Assembly: GCA_963989385.1 (NCBI GenBank)
Contig: OZ022499.1
Location: 35,270,993 to 35,334,992 of the forward strand
Source of the DNA: Ctena decussata
Taxonomy: Eukaryota; Mollusca; Bivalvia; Lucinida; Lucinidae
Length of the DNA: 64,000 nucleotides
Direction: 5' to 3'
Part shown: positions 22,201 to 29,415 of the stretch, piece by piece
Layout: each line of letters begins with the position of its first letter
Position numbering within the stretch: position 1 is the stretch's first letter
The notes under the pieces: generated by a model
Seen by the model: the letters and a program-made list of their open reading frames with translations, nothing else
Told to the model about the DNA's origin: nothing
The model's database searches: none
Made by a program: the position numbers and the translations under genes

Positions 22201-24375
22201 TGAAATTCTTTCAACAGAAACCTCAGATTTTCTCAGACATACAATAATTCTCAAGTCATGCATTTCTGTGATATTAGTGTCTTTCCCTCAGTAGAGTCAT
22301 CTTCCTTGGACATTGGACTAGTCATTTCATTGTTATACCCCCGACATACGAAGTATGTCGAGGGGTATATAGTTTTCGTCATTCCGTCCGTTTGTCTGTC
22401 TGTCCGTCCATTCGACCGTCCGTTCATCCGTGTGTCCGTCCATCCGTCCGTTAACATTTGCGTTAAAGTTTTGCGTTAAGTTTTTAATTTTGCTTATGTT
22501 TCCAGTATCCTTTGATGGAGCCTGTTGGTATGTGACTAGGTATACTTATATGTTCATGGGGAATAGTTGGCATCATCTGGATGCTGCTGCTGACCTAAGG
22601 TCAAGGTCAGAGACTTGTATATTTGTGATTAAGTTTTGCGTTAAGTTTATATTCTTTGCTTATATTTCCAACTTCGTTTGATTAAACCTTTTGATATATG
22701 ACAAGGTTTACTTCTTTGTTCATGCAAAATAATTGACACCATCTGGATGCTACTGCTAGCCTAAGGTCAAGGTCACAGACTTAAACATTTGCGTTAAAGT
22801 TTGGTGTTAATTTTATATTCTTCTGTTTTGTTTCCAATATTCTTTGATGGAACCTTTTGATATTTGAATAGGTTTACTTTTAGGTTCGTAGCTGCTTACC
22901 AAAGGTCAAGGTCACAGACTTGTGTATTTGTGTTCAAGTTTTGTGTTAAGTTTACATTCTTTGTTTATATTTCAAACATCCTTTGATGAAACCTTTTGAT
23001 ATATGACTAGGTCAAGAGCATATCACTCAGAGCTGCCAGCTTGTACTTTAACCTTTTACCGGCTGCGGTTTTAGCAGATTTTAATCTCATTGGATGTTTT
23101 GCAGAAGGATAACAGCATATTCCTAAACTCTCAGGGGTCATTAGAGTCAAATGTTTATTTCTTAGAGTGTTTTATTACTAACAAGCTTTATCTTAATCTA
23201 AACATTCCACTGCAGAGAACCCTGATAATCATCACCAGAAAACCAACAATGTGGTTTAGCGGCCAGCGCAGATTCAGATCAGCCTGGGCATTCCCCCAGT
23301 TTGATCAGAGTCTTCCCTGTCTGCATGGAGGTAGCTCAGATCCTTAGCTACCTTTGTAAGCAATTAGCGAAGAGTCTGATCAAACTGGGCGGAAGCCCAG
23401 GCTGATCTGAGTCTGCCCTGGGCGCACAACCACTTTGTTGTTGTTTTTTTGTGTGTGTCGCAACTCATTTAATGTGTATGTGTGTTCATGAGCATGGATT
23501 TACATGTAAATGAAAGTATTGAATTCAGATTTATTTTATAAAAATATTGGGCAATATGAGATAAATTAGTGATAGAAGTGTTTCTTTTTCATGTTTTTCT
23601 ATGATAAAGAAAAATATAACAACAGTGAAATAGCAAGGGGAAGGTGTATTACATCCAGCTATTTGTAGCAGTAAATTAATGGGTCTGGCATGCCAGTCTG
23701 ACCGCAATGTTTAGATAAGGATTCAATCACCCTGTCTGAAATAAACCAATGAGAATAATTTCTGCTAAAAGAGAAGCTGGGATACCTCATAGCTCTGTCT
23801 CATAAGCTACTTGCTAGGTTTACTTCATTGTGTTCATGCACATTAGTTGCTGCTGTTGAATAAGGTCATGGAAGCAAACTTATATGTTTACATTCAAGTT
23901 TTGTGTTGAGTTGATACTCTTTGCTGATATTTGTAAGATACATTGATTGAACCATTTGATACGTGACTAAGTTTACTTCTAGGTTCATACCATGTATAAG
24001 ATTTAGGCAGTGGTTTCATTAGGCGGTGGCACTGGTCGGGGTTATACGTGAGCCCCTGCTCACTTTCTCTAGTTTCAGTCTGTACAGAAAGAAAAGATAG
24101 GAGAGCAAAGAAAATGAAATGGCAGATTGTGTTGACATTGATATTGGTCAACACTGCAAAGGTTTTACTAATAGCCTATGAGACTTGAATAAATGTAGTT
24201 TTAAACTACATTTAATCACCTCTCAAAGGCAATTGGTTAAACAGCTTAAATTTTCAACAGGCAGAACTTTCAAAAGAATCATCAAGAAAATATTACATAT
24301 TGCTTGAGGCAACAGATTTTCATAACCGTTTTATCTGTTCTGTATTTCAGAAACACAATGGTGAAACCATCATGA
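541..24375 (+). CDS. SART1: SART1/Snu66, U4/U6.U5 tri-snRNP-associated protein 1 (3' part of gene, 15 exons, N-terminus outside window)
   Basis: SART1 is a nuclear scaffold of the U4/U6.U5 tri-snRNP needed for tri-snRNP recruitment and spliceosome activation. Joining 541-618, 3133-3229, 3913-4058, 6294-6366, 7503-7576, 8205-8261, 9203-9324, 10752-10948, 11991-12115, 13584-13754, 14534-14638, 18864-19042, 19598-19823, 20174-20289 and 24351-24375 gives one open frame of 1791 bases (596 residues plus TGA). All phases agree and all introns are GT-AG. Family landmarks in order are [108 protein letters not shown] and KTPYIVLSG. Human SART1 is about 800 residues, so roughly 200 or more residues (RS-like region and Hub1-binding element) lie upstream of the window. 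The match to human SART1 is recalled, not computed, but is unmistakable. Confidence 0.97.
1226..1262. repeat. (CA)n microsatellite
   Basis: Nearly pure ACACAC run with a single interruption, followed by A-rich sequence. Confidence 0.9.
2560..2690. repeat. Two-copy tandem duplication, about 64-bp unit
   Basis: The stretch TTTATGTCTGTGAAGAAAGT through CTCAAACCAGAACGAAC is followed directly by a second, slightly diverged copy. Confidence 0.8.
2935..3105. repeat. GGTGAATGGGTA-type MITE remnant (right end)
   Basis: Inner inverted pair GAGTCAACTCTTGAAGGAAA / TTTAAAAGTTGACCC and right end GCATACCCATTCACCTC match the fuller copy at 11317-11588. Confidence 0.6.
3133..3229 (+). CDS. SART1: SART1 exon b
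   Basis: Acceptor TTTTTAG, donor GTAAGC. Starts in phase 0 and leaves one base (G) of a split Gly codon. Encodes [19 protein letters not shown] and the LTLKDR motif. Confidence 0.95.
3474..3880. mobile_element. CCCCTCATTAGAAC palindromic MITE split by a second MITE
   Basis: Left piece (3474-3526) ends CAATAAAATCATAT and right piece (3763 onward) resumes CATATGTTGTGATCCCTAAT, both matching the intact palindrome at 25490-25690. The interruption is the GCGACACGA-type MITE at 3527-3762, so that element is younger. Confidence 0.65.
3527..3762. mobile_element. GCGACACGA-type palindromic MITE, copy 1
   Basis: About 235 bp, almost fully self-complementary. TIRs pair GAGC(A)GCTACACAACAAAAC with GTTTTGTCGTGTCGCAGCTC; inner arms pair CAGATAAGCC / GGCTGATCTG. 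ATAT lies on both sides. Thirteen copies are listed in this window. Confidence 0.85.
3913..4058 (+). CDS. SART1: SART1 exon c
   Basis: Acceptor TGCTGATAG, donor GTAGGT. Completes the split Gly, then reads [18 protein letters not shown] and [17 protein letters not shown]; ends in phase 0. The open frame upstream of the acceptor is intron sequence. Confidence 0.95.
4125..4345. repeat. Interspersed repeat shared with 8390-8580
   Basis: Segments such as CAGGGAAAAATC, GGAAAATTTGG, GAAAAGTCAG and AAATTAATGSCTAYAGCAGT occur in the same order here and in the intron before SART1 exon g, so the open frames in both places are repeat sequence. Confidence 0.65.
5190..5505. repeat. Tandem array, ~65-bp unit, about five copies
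   Basis: The phrase TTTGATCCAAATATG recurs at spacings of 61, 65, 65 and 65 bp (TGATCC at 5231, 5292, 5357, 5422, 5487). Each unit holds GGAGCAGTCTGATCAGGGNC, the half-site of the short hairpin family, and GCCAAGCATTAC. Confidence 0.9.
5679..5749. mobile_element. Short hairpin element (GCAAACAGTGTAGAC family)
   Basis: GCAAACAGTGTAGACCCAGA pairs with the reverse of TCAAAGTCTACACTGTTTTGC through a GACTGCTCC / GAGCAGTC middle. Same ~70-bp family as 18735, 20970, 27893, 30030 and 48418. Confidence 0.8.
6294..6366 (+). CDS. SART1: SART1 exon d
   Basis: Acceptor CTATTTCAG, donor GTAATA. Encodes [20 protein letters not shown] and ends with one base of a split Gly codon. Confidence 0.95.
6550..6817. 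mobile_element. GGTGAATGGGTA-type MITE
   Basis: Left end TTAAGGTGAATGGATACA, right end GAAAGTTTACCCATTACCTT, with an inner imperfect palindrome around 6656-6720 (GAGTACAATTTTACCTTTAA / TTAAAGGAAGCATTGTACTC). Confidence 0.65.
6944..7325. mobile_element. pearl/BIV160-like element, short diverged copy
   Basis: Starts TTTTATACGCCCGTTTTG, continues with a (GTCC/ATCC)n tract and then degenerate core units ending in ...CTTCATGAAA... Same order of parts as at 22334 and 39411. Confidence 0.5.
7503..7576 (+). CDS. SART1: SART1 exon e
   Basis: Acceptor TTTGTTAG, donor GTAAGT. Reads [20 protein letters not shown], the arginine-rich helix seen in the family, and ends in phase 0. Confidence 0.94.
8205..8261 (+). 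CDS. SART1: SART1 exon f (19 codons)
   Basis: Acceptor ATATTTCAG, donor GTAAGT. Encodes [19 protein letters not shown], the counterpart of the human LASEYLTPEE region. Phase 0 at both ends. Confidence 0.94.
8390..8580. repeat. Interspersed repeat shared with 4125-4345
   Basis: Order of GTCAGGGAAAAACATCTG, GGAAAATTTGGAAAG, CTTGAAAAGTCAGCG and TTAATGCCTATAGCAGTCTT mirrors the earlier copy. A further scrap lies at about 8745-8800. Confidence 0.6.
9203..9324 (+). CDS. SART1: SART1 exon g, basic region
   Basis: Acceptor TTCTTTAG; the AG at 9201-9202 is chosen over the CAG three bases later because it keeps the A-A-K-F-K-K register. Lysine/arginine-rich ([14 protein letters not shown]) followed by ADDLLPQ and DADFGSR-like NADFGSR. 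Donor GTACGA; two bases of a split Arg codon carry over. Confidence 0.94.
9345..9830 (-). repeat. Unnamed ~430-bp interspersed repeat, inverted copy in SART1 intron
   Basis: Reverse complement matches 56445-56880 over nearly its whole length; shared words include GCAATGATCAGGAA, ACAAGTTTACGAAAGACACG, CCCAATAACAGCATCAACAT, ACAAGCGGACACAGCACAAT and GGTCAGCAAAAGATTACT. Not recognised as a named family; no coding capacity. Confidence 0.85.
10257..10352. repeat. Half copy of the CCCCTCATTAGAAC palindromic MITE
   Basis: GGTTCTAATGAGGGGTCACA then ATACTCACCTTATCTGGGCC, one arm of the palindrome intact at 25490. Confidence 0.65.
10552..10661. mobile_element. Hairpin MITE, 110 bp
   Basis: GTGCCTAAGTATTGGGACAC pairs with GTGTCCCAAAATTTAGGCAC and AATTAATTTTCCATTTG with its complement around the centre near 10606. 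Both strands carry short spurious open frames because of the symmetry. Confidence 0.8.
10752..10948 (+). CDS. SART1: SART1 exon h, proline-rich and acidic stretch
   Basis: Acceptor CTTTTTAG, donor GTAGGT. Completes the Arg of GSRSRGRGM, then a low-complexity segment with a P-rich run ([18 protein letters not shown]) and an acidic run (DSEEEDDDD). The family is variable here. Ends with one base of a split Val. Confidence 0.93.
11317..11588. mobile_element. GGTGAATGGGTA-type MITE, fullest copy
   Basis: Left end TTAAGGTGAATGGGTACACT; inner near-perfect palindrome GGGGTCAACTCTCAAAGG / CCTTTGAGAGTTGACCCC (11392-11475); right end CTGTACACCTTCG. Confidence 0.7.
11704..11970 (+). mobile_element. tRNA-headed SINE (family 1), copy with 13-bp TSD next to SART1 exon i
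   Basis: The head resembles tRNA-Met(CAT): acceptor-like GCCGGGC / GTCTGGC, anticodon arm around CTCATAA, T-arm CTGGGTTCGAAACCCAG. The body is CATACTTTTGTTTCTCCTTC through GCCCAGGAATAGTGTGG, and the tail is (AATC)n. A perfect direct repeat TCATGTGCTTTAA flanks it (11691-11703 and 11971-11983). The right copy lies 7 bp before the SART1 exon i boundary at 11991. Confidence 0.92.
11991..12115 (+). CDS. SART1: SART1 exon i
   Basis: Acceptor TTTAATTTGCAG, donor GTAAGT. Encodes [20 protein letters not shown] and [14 protein letters not shown], matching the human EEDEAELELQKQL stretch. A SINE sits only 20 bp upstream of the acceptor (11704-11970). Confidence 0.95.
12116..13583. other. SART1 intron between exons i and j
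   Basis: Apart from the 61-bp inverted repeat and a half copy of the CCCCTCATTAGAAC MITE at about 13346-13480, nothing recognisable is seen. The minus-strand open frame near 12756-13094 has no family features. Confidence 0.5.
12642..12702. repeat. 61-bp inverted repeat
   Basis: GGGCTACGCCTGATAAAATT pairs with TTTCATCAGGAGCAGCCC, with ATATCTTTG / CAAAGATAT at the centre. Confidence 0.75.
13584..13754 (+). CDS. SART1: SART1 exon j
   Basis: Acceptor ATTATATTACAG, donor GTAGGT, phase 0 at both ends. Holds one of the most conserved stretches of the protein, [16 protein letters not shown] followed by AGNREE. Confidence 0.97.
14534..14638 (+). CDS. SART1: SART1 exon k
   Basis: Acceptor GTTTACCAG, donor GTAAGT, phase 0 at both ends. 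Charged helix [18 protein letters not shown], then GWNRVEIDE, the counterpart of human GWSTVNLDE. Confidence 0.95.
14982..18313. mobile_element. Nested cluster bounded by inverted GGTAGTAGTTATCAACACCC
   Basis: GGTAGTAGTTATCAACACCC at 14982 is inverted as GGGTGTTGATAACTGCTACC ending at 18313. Further inverted copies of the same word lie at about 17871 (GGGTGTCGATAACTACTTCC), 17895 (GCAGTAATTATCAACACCCC) and 18259-18290. It reads best as two neighbouring TIR elements, the left one holding a second transposon. Confidence 0.55.
15086..17619. mobile_element. 2.5-kb TIR element inside the SART1 intron
   Basis: Ends CCTGCGGAAGAAATACTCTT and TTTTTCTTCCGCAGG are inverted repeats that extend about 33 bp (TTTATTTTGCCATG versus CATGACAAAATAAA). 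It lies about 100 bp inside the outer GGTAGTAGTTATC end. No open frame longer than about 75 codons, hence non-autonomous. No clear target duplication. Confidence 0.65.
18735..18803. mobile_element. Short hairpin element (GCAAACAGTGTAGAC family)
   Basis: ACAAACAGTGTAGACCCTGA and TGATCTTGGTCTGCAGTGTT are inverted, with GACTGCTCC / GGAGCAGTC at the centre. It is 60 bp upstream of the SART1 exon l acceptor. Confidence 0.8.
18864..19042 (+). CDS. SART1: SART1 exon l
   Basis: Acceptor CCTTTACAG, donor GTATGT. Encodes [19 protein letters not shown] (human ILDEEPIVNRGLAAAL), NKGFLE and YSIEDKRY; two bases of a split Asp codon carry over. Confidence 0.96.
19493..19522. repeat. Perfect 12-bp-stem hairpin
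   Basis: TCTAGATCCATC, a 6-base loop, then GATGGATCTAGA. Confidence 0.8.
19598..19823 (+). CDS. SART1: SART1 exon m
   Basis: Acceptor TTATTTTCAG, donor GTACGT. Contains the strongest family signature: [38 protein letters not shown] and MDEDN. Ends in phase 0. Confidence 0.98.
20174..20289 (+). CDS. SART1: SART1 exon n
   Basis: Acceptor CTTTTCAG, donor GTAAGT. Encodes [20 protein letters not shown] and [13 protein letters not shown]. Two bases of a split Thr codon carry over to the terminal exon 4.1 kb away. Confidence 0.97.
20500..20935 (-). mobile_element. SINE-like sequences, minus strand, diverged
   Basis: GGATGACTCAGTTTTACGTC with TCAGGATGATGGGAG matches the body of SINE family 2 read backwards. 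From about 20740 a second tRNA-like head read backwards (GGACTTGAACCCAGGAGCTA) ends near the word AACCACAGGGTCC. Confidence 0.45.
20970..21036. mobile_element. Short hairpin element (GCAAACAGTGTAGAC family)
   Basis: GCAAACAGTGTAGACCTAGA pairs with the reverse of ATGTAGGTCCACACTGTTTGC around CTGCTCCTCAGGAGCAG. Confidence 0.85.
21077..21321. mobile_element. GCGACACGA-type palindromic MITE, copy 2
   Basis: GAGCCACGAAGTGACAAAC and GTCGTGTAGCAGCTC termini; inner GATGCCCAGGCTGATCTGAG arm. A small internal duplication of GGCATGTG is present. Confidence 0.8.
21540..21695 (-). mobile_element. SINE family 2, minus strand
   Basis: GATGTCTTGCAATTTTATGT, GGATGATGGGAGG and the tRNA-like head read backwards, ending AGCAGGCCAGCACTTGACCC. 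Confidence 0.55.
21868..22254. mobile_element. TIR MITE of about 387 bp with an internal palindrome
   Basis: Left TTGAGAATGAATTACAGGTT and right ACATACAATAATTCTCAA are inverted over about 55 bp. Inside, ATGGCATACACTGTATGCCAT (21955-21975) is a perfect palindrome, echoed at 22150-22170. The right half recurs at 53791-54014. Confidence 0.7.
22334..23020 (+). mobile_element. pearl/BIV160-like (Helitron-related) element
   Basis: Begins with the hairpin CCCCGACATACGAAGTATGTCGAGGGG, then a (GTCC)n tract, then about four diverged core units marked by AAGGTCAAGGTCA at 22596, 22762 and 22901, and by CCTTTGATGGA. A terminal hairpin, tetranucleotide tract and repeated core are the known design of bivalve pearl elements. 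The family name is from memory. Confidence 0.6.
23229..23466. mobile_element. GCGACACGA-type palindromic MITE, copy 3
   Basis: GAAAACCAACAATGTGGTTT and AACCACTTTGTTGTTG arms with GATCAGCCTGGGCATTC / CCCAGGCTGATC centre; the outer ends are diverged. Confidence 0.75.
24351..24375 (+). CDS. SART1: SART1 terminal coding exon (7 complete codons plus stop)
   Basis: Acceptor TGTATTTCAG. Completes Thr and reads NTMVKPS then TGA, matching the human ending NANTITK. The 3' UTR follows; no AATAAA signal is seen in the next 120 bp, where a palindromic MITE begins at 24500. Confidence 0.9.
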
Positions 24376-24499
24376 CAACTGCTTGAGGAATGAGAATGTA
24401 TGACGAGGTCCTTATCTGCTTTGTGCAATGCTGCCAATAGATCATTCAGAACTCCAGATTTAATAAGAAGAGTGCTTGATAATTATTTTGAGACTTTTT

Positions 24500-24723
24500 G
24501 AGCCCCAACACGGCAAAACCAACAAAGTGGCATGTGTGCCCAGCAAAGACAAATCAGCCTGGGCATTGCCCAGGTCTGATCAGAGTCTTCCTTGTCAGCA
24601 TGGAGGTAGCTTAAACCCTAAGCTACCCTTTAAGTGCACAGCAAAGACTCTGATCAGACTTGGCTGATCTGAGTCTTTACTGGGCACATGTGTAATTTTG
24701 TTGGTTTTATCGTGTCGTGGCTC
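24500..24723. mobile_element. GCGACACGA-type palindromic MITE, copy 4 (SART1 3' flank)
   Basis: GAGCCCCAACACGGCAAAAC to GTTTTATCGTGTCGTGGCTC. It begins 124 bp after the SART1 stop codon, so it may be part of the 3' UTR. Confidence 0.8.
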
Positions 24724-24886
24724 ATTTTCCTTAATTTCCCAGAAAAACATGCAGTGTATCTCTTTCGAATCATATGGCACCAGGTTTTTATTATTTCATC
24801 ACAAAATTATATGTTATGGTATCACAAAAATCGTCACAGTGAGGCAGTTCTAATTTGTTATGGTGGAACATTGATAATTTCTACAG

Positions 24887-25090
24887 TGTTTGAGATAAGA
24901 ATAGGTAAGAGGGATAATTTAGGCAAAATTTTTCCTTCTTTATCTGTGAAAATATATGTTGTGACACCTCATTAGAAACATCGTGACAAGACAGTTCTAA
25001 TGAGGGGTCACAACATACATTTTTGTTGAAAAATAAGAAAAACTGTCCCCTAATTATCCTGAAAATCTCACCTTATCTGGAACTGATATT
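24887..25090. mobile_element. CCCCTCATTAGAAC palindromic MITE
   Basis: TTGTGACACCTCATTAGAAA and TTCTAATGAGGGGTCACAA face each other about ATCGTGACAAGAC; the outer arms GATAAGAATAGGTAAGAGGG / CTCACCTTATCTGG are diverged. Confidence 0.75.
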
Positions 25091-25489
25091 TTCCAAAACT
25101 TCCAAAAGAACATAAATAAGATGTACCTTAAGATACTTTTTGTAAGATGACATAACATGATTTTTTATGGGAAATATGAAAAAAAAATGTCATCAAATTT
25201 TTGGCAAATACTCTTCCTGCTTTGGAGCTCCTCAGATAGAACGATGCACAACAGGCACCCACAAGAAGACTTGAACACAAAAGTTGACTGAAAAATAATA
25301 ATTGGAGATCATGATACTAGTGTATGCTAAACATGAATTTGAAAATAATTTGTCAGTTATCAAAGCCTATGACAGTAATGCCATTACTGGTTATGAAAGA
25401 CTTTTAACTGTTGTTGAAATTCATCTGCTGATGGAAATAGGAAATATCCTCTAGCTACTTGAAAAATTAAAACTCTGCATTTGGACGCC

Positions 25490-25690
25490 AGAGCTCTAGA
25501 TAAGAGGGGTATTTGATGATAATTGAGGGATAATTTTCTTCCTTTCTCATTGAAACCATATGTTGTGACCCCTCATCTGAACCGTCTCGTCGAGACGGTT
25601 CAGATGAGGGGTCACAACATATGGTTTTATCCAGAATTAACAAAAATGATCCTTAATCATCACCAAATACTCCCTCTTATCTAGGGCTCT
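25490..25690. mobile_element. CCCCTCATTAGAAC palindromic MITE, reference copy
   Basis: A 201-bp near-perfect palindrome: AGAGCTCTAGATAAGAGGGG to CCCTCTTATCTAGGGCTCT, with the centre GAACCGTCTCGTCGAGACGGTTC-like and arms ATATGTTGTGACCCCTCAT / ATGAGGGGTCACAACATAT. It lets the degraded copies in the window be recognised. Confidence 0.9.
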
Positions 25691-25840
25691 AGTTTGCAGA
25701 TTGTTACAAGTCGGCTTAGCCTCACCACTTTAGCAGACTAACAAGTAACCAAGCTCACCGTCTCAGTCAATTCACCTTTCCGAAAGCCACACCTAGTTTA
25801 AACAGGCATGCATCTCTTCATTAATTGTATCACAGACTAA

Positions 25841-26093
25841 CTGAACATTGAACACAGGTGTGATTTTGTTTGTTTCATCAGGTGCTAAGTTGTCGCAGCA
25901 TTGGTCAGTTATATACTATCAGGTGACTTTTGAGTGACATTCTGGGTGTGGCTTGTAAAGGTCTATTGACCTTTCCGAGCCACACTCAAAATGTCACTCA
26001 AAAGTCACCTGATAATGTACAACTGGCCAATACAACAACAACTTCGCATGTTACATAGTTTCACAAACGAAATCACATGTGTTCATTGTCCCA
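25841..26093. mobile_element. Hairpin MITE, about 250 bp
   Basis: CAGGTGACTTTTGAGTGACA pairs with TGTCACTCAAAAGTCACCTG around GGTCTATTGACC; the outer ends GAACACAGGTGTGATTTTGT / ACGAAATCACATGTGTTC also pair. Confidence 0.85.
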
Positions 26094-26514
26094 CAATACT
26101 TATGTGATTTCACCTTACAGTTAATGGAGGGATGTATATGTGTTAGCATAAGGCATGGTTTTAGAAAGATGAATTGGGATGGGCATCAACTGTATTGAAC
26201 AGCAGAATCTGAAAACTGTCTTCAATTTAAGCACAGTTATATTTCAAAATAATGCTTTACTGTTAGACGGTTTTTGCATCTCATCATGATAAGCTACAAA
26301 GTAAGCAAGAACTTCAGAATTCCAAATGTAATTTGCTGTGCTGTGCTGGAGAAAGTCGTAAAAGCTCGCTGTAACATCTTTTTACTCAACGAGAATCTCC
26401 AACCCACCAAAATACACATAAAATTCAAGTTATATTTTGTTCAGCATCATTTTGTCAGTAAAATTGTTAAATGTGTGTTTGACTTTGTTACTGTGTTCCT
26501 TTGACATAAAAAGG

Positions 26515-26770
26515 TAAAGGTTTCCGTAGCCTAGAGACCATAGGGACAGTGAAGGTTGGAGGCCTATTGTATTTTGGGCAAGGCATATGAAAGGCAGAGT
26601 CCATGTGTCTCCTTTTTGCTGCTTTATCCTTCCCTCATTTGAGAAAAGCTACCATTTACTGCTTGGTTTATGGAGTTTTCCAGTCATCAGTTGGCCCAAC
26701 CCATATTCAAACCCACAACTGCCACTATAATTGAGTCGCTCTAACCACTGGACCATGCATGGTGCCTCCT
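26515..26770 (-). repeat. Possible SINE, minus strand
   Basis: Ends in a reversed tRNA-like head (TCAAACCCACAACTGCCAC, TCTAACCACTGGACCATGC). No clear target duplication. Confidence 0.35.
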
Positions 26771-26834
26771 TGGACATATGTAATTCCTAACTATTGGATA
26801 GATATATATTATCACAGCTGCACCTTTCATTTAT

Positions 26835-27075
26835 GAGCTGCAACAGCAAAAAATTAACAAAGTGGCATGTGCACCCAGTAAGGACTCTGATCGGCCTAGC
26901 CATCCGCCCAGTCTGATTAGGGTCTTTGCTGTTTGCTTAAAGGGTAATTAACTAAGGGTCTAAGCTATCTCAATGCCAACAAAGACTTTAATCAGACTGT
27001 TGGGGTGGGGATGCCAGGCTATCTTAGTTCACTGGGCACACATGCCATTTTGTTGTTTTTGTTGTGTTGCGGCTC
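26835..27075. mobile_element. GCGACACGA-type palindromic MITE, copy 5
   Basis: GAGCTGCAACAGCAAAAAAT and GTTGTGTTGCGGCTC ends; more diverged than the other copies. Confidence 0.75.
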
Positions 27076-27520
27076 TTATTTGTTTGGCTTTGGGTGAAAA
27101 GTTACATTATGGCATGTGCATGTGATCAGTCTGTGCATTATATAGTCTGTGAATCCTGGGACATCTAAAAGTGATAGTGAAGACTCAGAGTTTTCCCTCT
27201 AGGGCAGTATATTTTGAGTGTTTACTAATTTTTATTCTGGCAGCAGAGCTAAACCCCTCCCCTCTCCCCCACCCCATCTGTTTACAATACTCTTTGGAAA
27301 TTGTATGAGATATCAAAATGAAACACAACTGGTAAAACATATATTTGAAAACAGTCATCTTAACATTTTTAATCATGCAAAGAGGAAAAGCTACAATTTT
27401 AGTAAAAATGTCACTTTTTCCATTACACTTGGGACAAAATGGACAATGATTTGAGCCATAATTTTGAAAGTATTTAAGCAATGAAAGCATAACTTTGCAC
27501 CGCTTTTAAGATCATTGCAG

Positions 27521-27792
27521 CGGAGCCAAGTTGCACAGTCTGTAGCGCCTCTCACTCGAGAGCCAGAAGTCCCAGGTTTGATACCCAATCCGGCCACATA
27601 CTTTCGTTTCTCCTTGCCCTGATTCAGGAAGGGTATTTGTCAGTTACAGGCAAAAGTGTGTGCATTTAGTACTGGTTAACTGCTTAGGAGGTCTAAGCCT
27701 GCCCAGGAATAGTGTGGTTAGGTTAACTGACTGTCCTGACATGACCATAGCTGTTTACCATGGACGTTAAGCAACAAAACAACAGCAACAAC
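27521..27792 (+). mobile_element. tRNA-headed SINE (family 1), second copy
   Basis: Same body as 11704-11970 (CATACTTTCGTTTCTCCTT, GAGGTCTAAGCCTGCCCAGG, TGGACGTTAAGCAA) with a diverged tRNA head (AGGTTTGATACCCAATCCGG). The direct repeat ATCATTGCAG is at 27511-27520 and 27793-27802. Confidence 0.88.
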
Positions 27793-27847
27793 ATCATTGC
27801 AGTGGATACTTTGATAATGAATAAAGTGTACAAGAAGCTTTTTTTAA

Positions 27848-28086
27848 CTCTTTCGGCGCCAAAGTCGCAAAAATGCGACTTTGCAAACAGCATATATCCA
27901 GATCAGCCGGCTCTTAAAAGAGCCGTCTGATCAGGATCTACACTGTTTGCCATTCAAATATGAACTTAAAAGCCTGATTTTATGAAAAATGTCTTTAGAT
28001 TGTTAAAATTTCCAATTACAAATCTGTCGTCTGATGATTTGAGCAGACGAAAATTTGTCGTCTGAAAAATTTGGCGCCGAAAGAGT
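27848..28086. mobile_element. TTAA-flanked TIR MITE, 239 bp, with a nested short hairpin
   Basis: CTCTTTCGGCGCCAAA at the left is inverted as TTTGGCGCCGAAAGAG at the right, each bordered by TTAA (27844-27847 and 28087-28090), the target preferred by piggyBac-type transposases. A GCAAACAGTGTAG-type hairpin lies inside at 27893-27950. No coding capacity. Confidence 0.75.
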
Positions 28087-28292
28087 TAATCAGGTATCTT
28101 AAGGAAACTACAAAGACACATTACTTTTAAAATCACCCACCTGTGGGTGGCATCTTGAAACCTCTACATTCCCAAACATGGGGTGGGAAATGAGGAACAT
28201 CTACCATTACAGCGAAAGTCGAACAGGAGAACAGTGGTTATCAATCCCATAACTCAATGCATTGTCGAAAAAATATTGAATCTTTAGAAAAA

Positions 28293-28557
28293 GCCAGGTG
28301 GCGTAGTGAAGTCGGTAGTGCATCAGTCTCAAGAACCAGAGGTCCCGGGTTTGATACCCTGTCCGGCCACATACTTTCATTTCTCCTTCTACTGATTCAA
28401 TAAGGGCAGTTGTCTACTGGTGAAAGTATACACATTTAGTACTGCTTAACCCCTTAGGAGGCCTAAACCTGCCCAGGAATAGTGTGGTTAGTGTAACTGA
28501 TCATCCCAACATAACCGTAGCTGTCTACTGTGGACGTAAGGCAATGAAACAACAACA
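28293..28557 (+). mobile_element. tRNA-headed SINE (family 1), third copy
   Basis: Head GCCAGGTGGCGTAGTG with T-arm CCCGGGTTTGATACCCTGTC, body CATACTTTCATTTCTCCTTC through GCCCAGGAATAGTGTGG. A-rich flanks (AGAAAA) suggest a short target duplication. Confidence 0.8.
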
Positions 28558-28770
28558 GAGAAAAGTGAGGGTTCAGGATGGATGCAGATCTGATAAGGCG
28601 GAGACTGGTTCTCAGTCTAACAATACTAAACATTTTCAACATGTCAGTGATATTGACAGCAGAGCAGTCAATGCATTGGCAGTAGTAACAGTCGTGAAGT
28701 TTGCAGGACAGCAGCATCTGTAACAGTAGAAACATGAACAGTAATAGCAGTAATACGCTCTATCAAACTT

Positions 28771-28999
28771 AAGACGTGACATGACAAAACCAACAAAGTG
28801 GCATTTGGCAAAACCAGCAAAGAATCCGATCAGCCTGGGCATGCGCTTAGTCTGATCAGAGTTTTCGCTGTCAGCATGAAAGTAGCTTAGACCCTTAAAG
28901 CGCACTGCAAAGACTGATCAGACCGGGCAGATGCCCAGGCTGATCTGAGTCTTTGCTGGGTGCACATGCCACTTTGTTGGTTTTGTCATGTCCCGGCTC
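28771..28999. mobile_element. GCGACACGA-type palindromic MITE, copy 6
   Basis: CGTGACATGACAAAACCAAC and GTTGGTTTTGTCATGTCCCG ends with GATGCCCAGGCTGATCTGAG inside. Confidence 0.85.
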
Positions 29000-29250
29000 A
29001 GATAAGGACAGTAACAGTTGTAAGATAAGCAGTATTCTAACACACCTACAAATATAATGCGACGTCTGATTGGATAACATCAAAAATTTGCAACCGTATA
29101 TCTTGCGATATACATGTACTGTTGCAAACACGACGTCATTATAACTGCTTCTCATTGGCTGATGTTTGGTTTTATGTCGCTGAAAGTGGTTGCTTTGAAT
29201 GCAAAGTAGTACATCTTTAAAGGTCAAAATATGTGAAAGTGCATTAGAAT

Positions 29251-29415
29251 GGGGATAACTATTAAAAAATGGTCATTTGGGGAGGTAAGTCTTGGGTTCT
29301 ATAGTCGCAAATTGCGTTTTACGGCTCCCCTGGCACGTCGCCGTAAAACGAAAATTGCAACCATAAAACCGGATGATTTACCTCCCAAAATGACAACTTG
29401 AATACCGTTATCCCC
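29251..29415. mobile_element. Hairpin MITE, 165 bp
   Basis: GGGGATAACTATT to ATACCGTTATCCCC, inner GGTCATTTGGGGAGGTAA / TTTACCTCCCAAAATGAC and CGTTTTACGGC / GCCGTAAAACG. Confidence 0.85.

Noticed and set aside
24376..24499. Polyadenylation signal for SART1
   Set aside because: No AATAAA or ATTAAA was found before the MITE at 24500; AATAAG-like words are not enough to call it.
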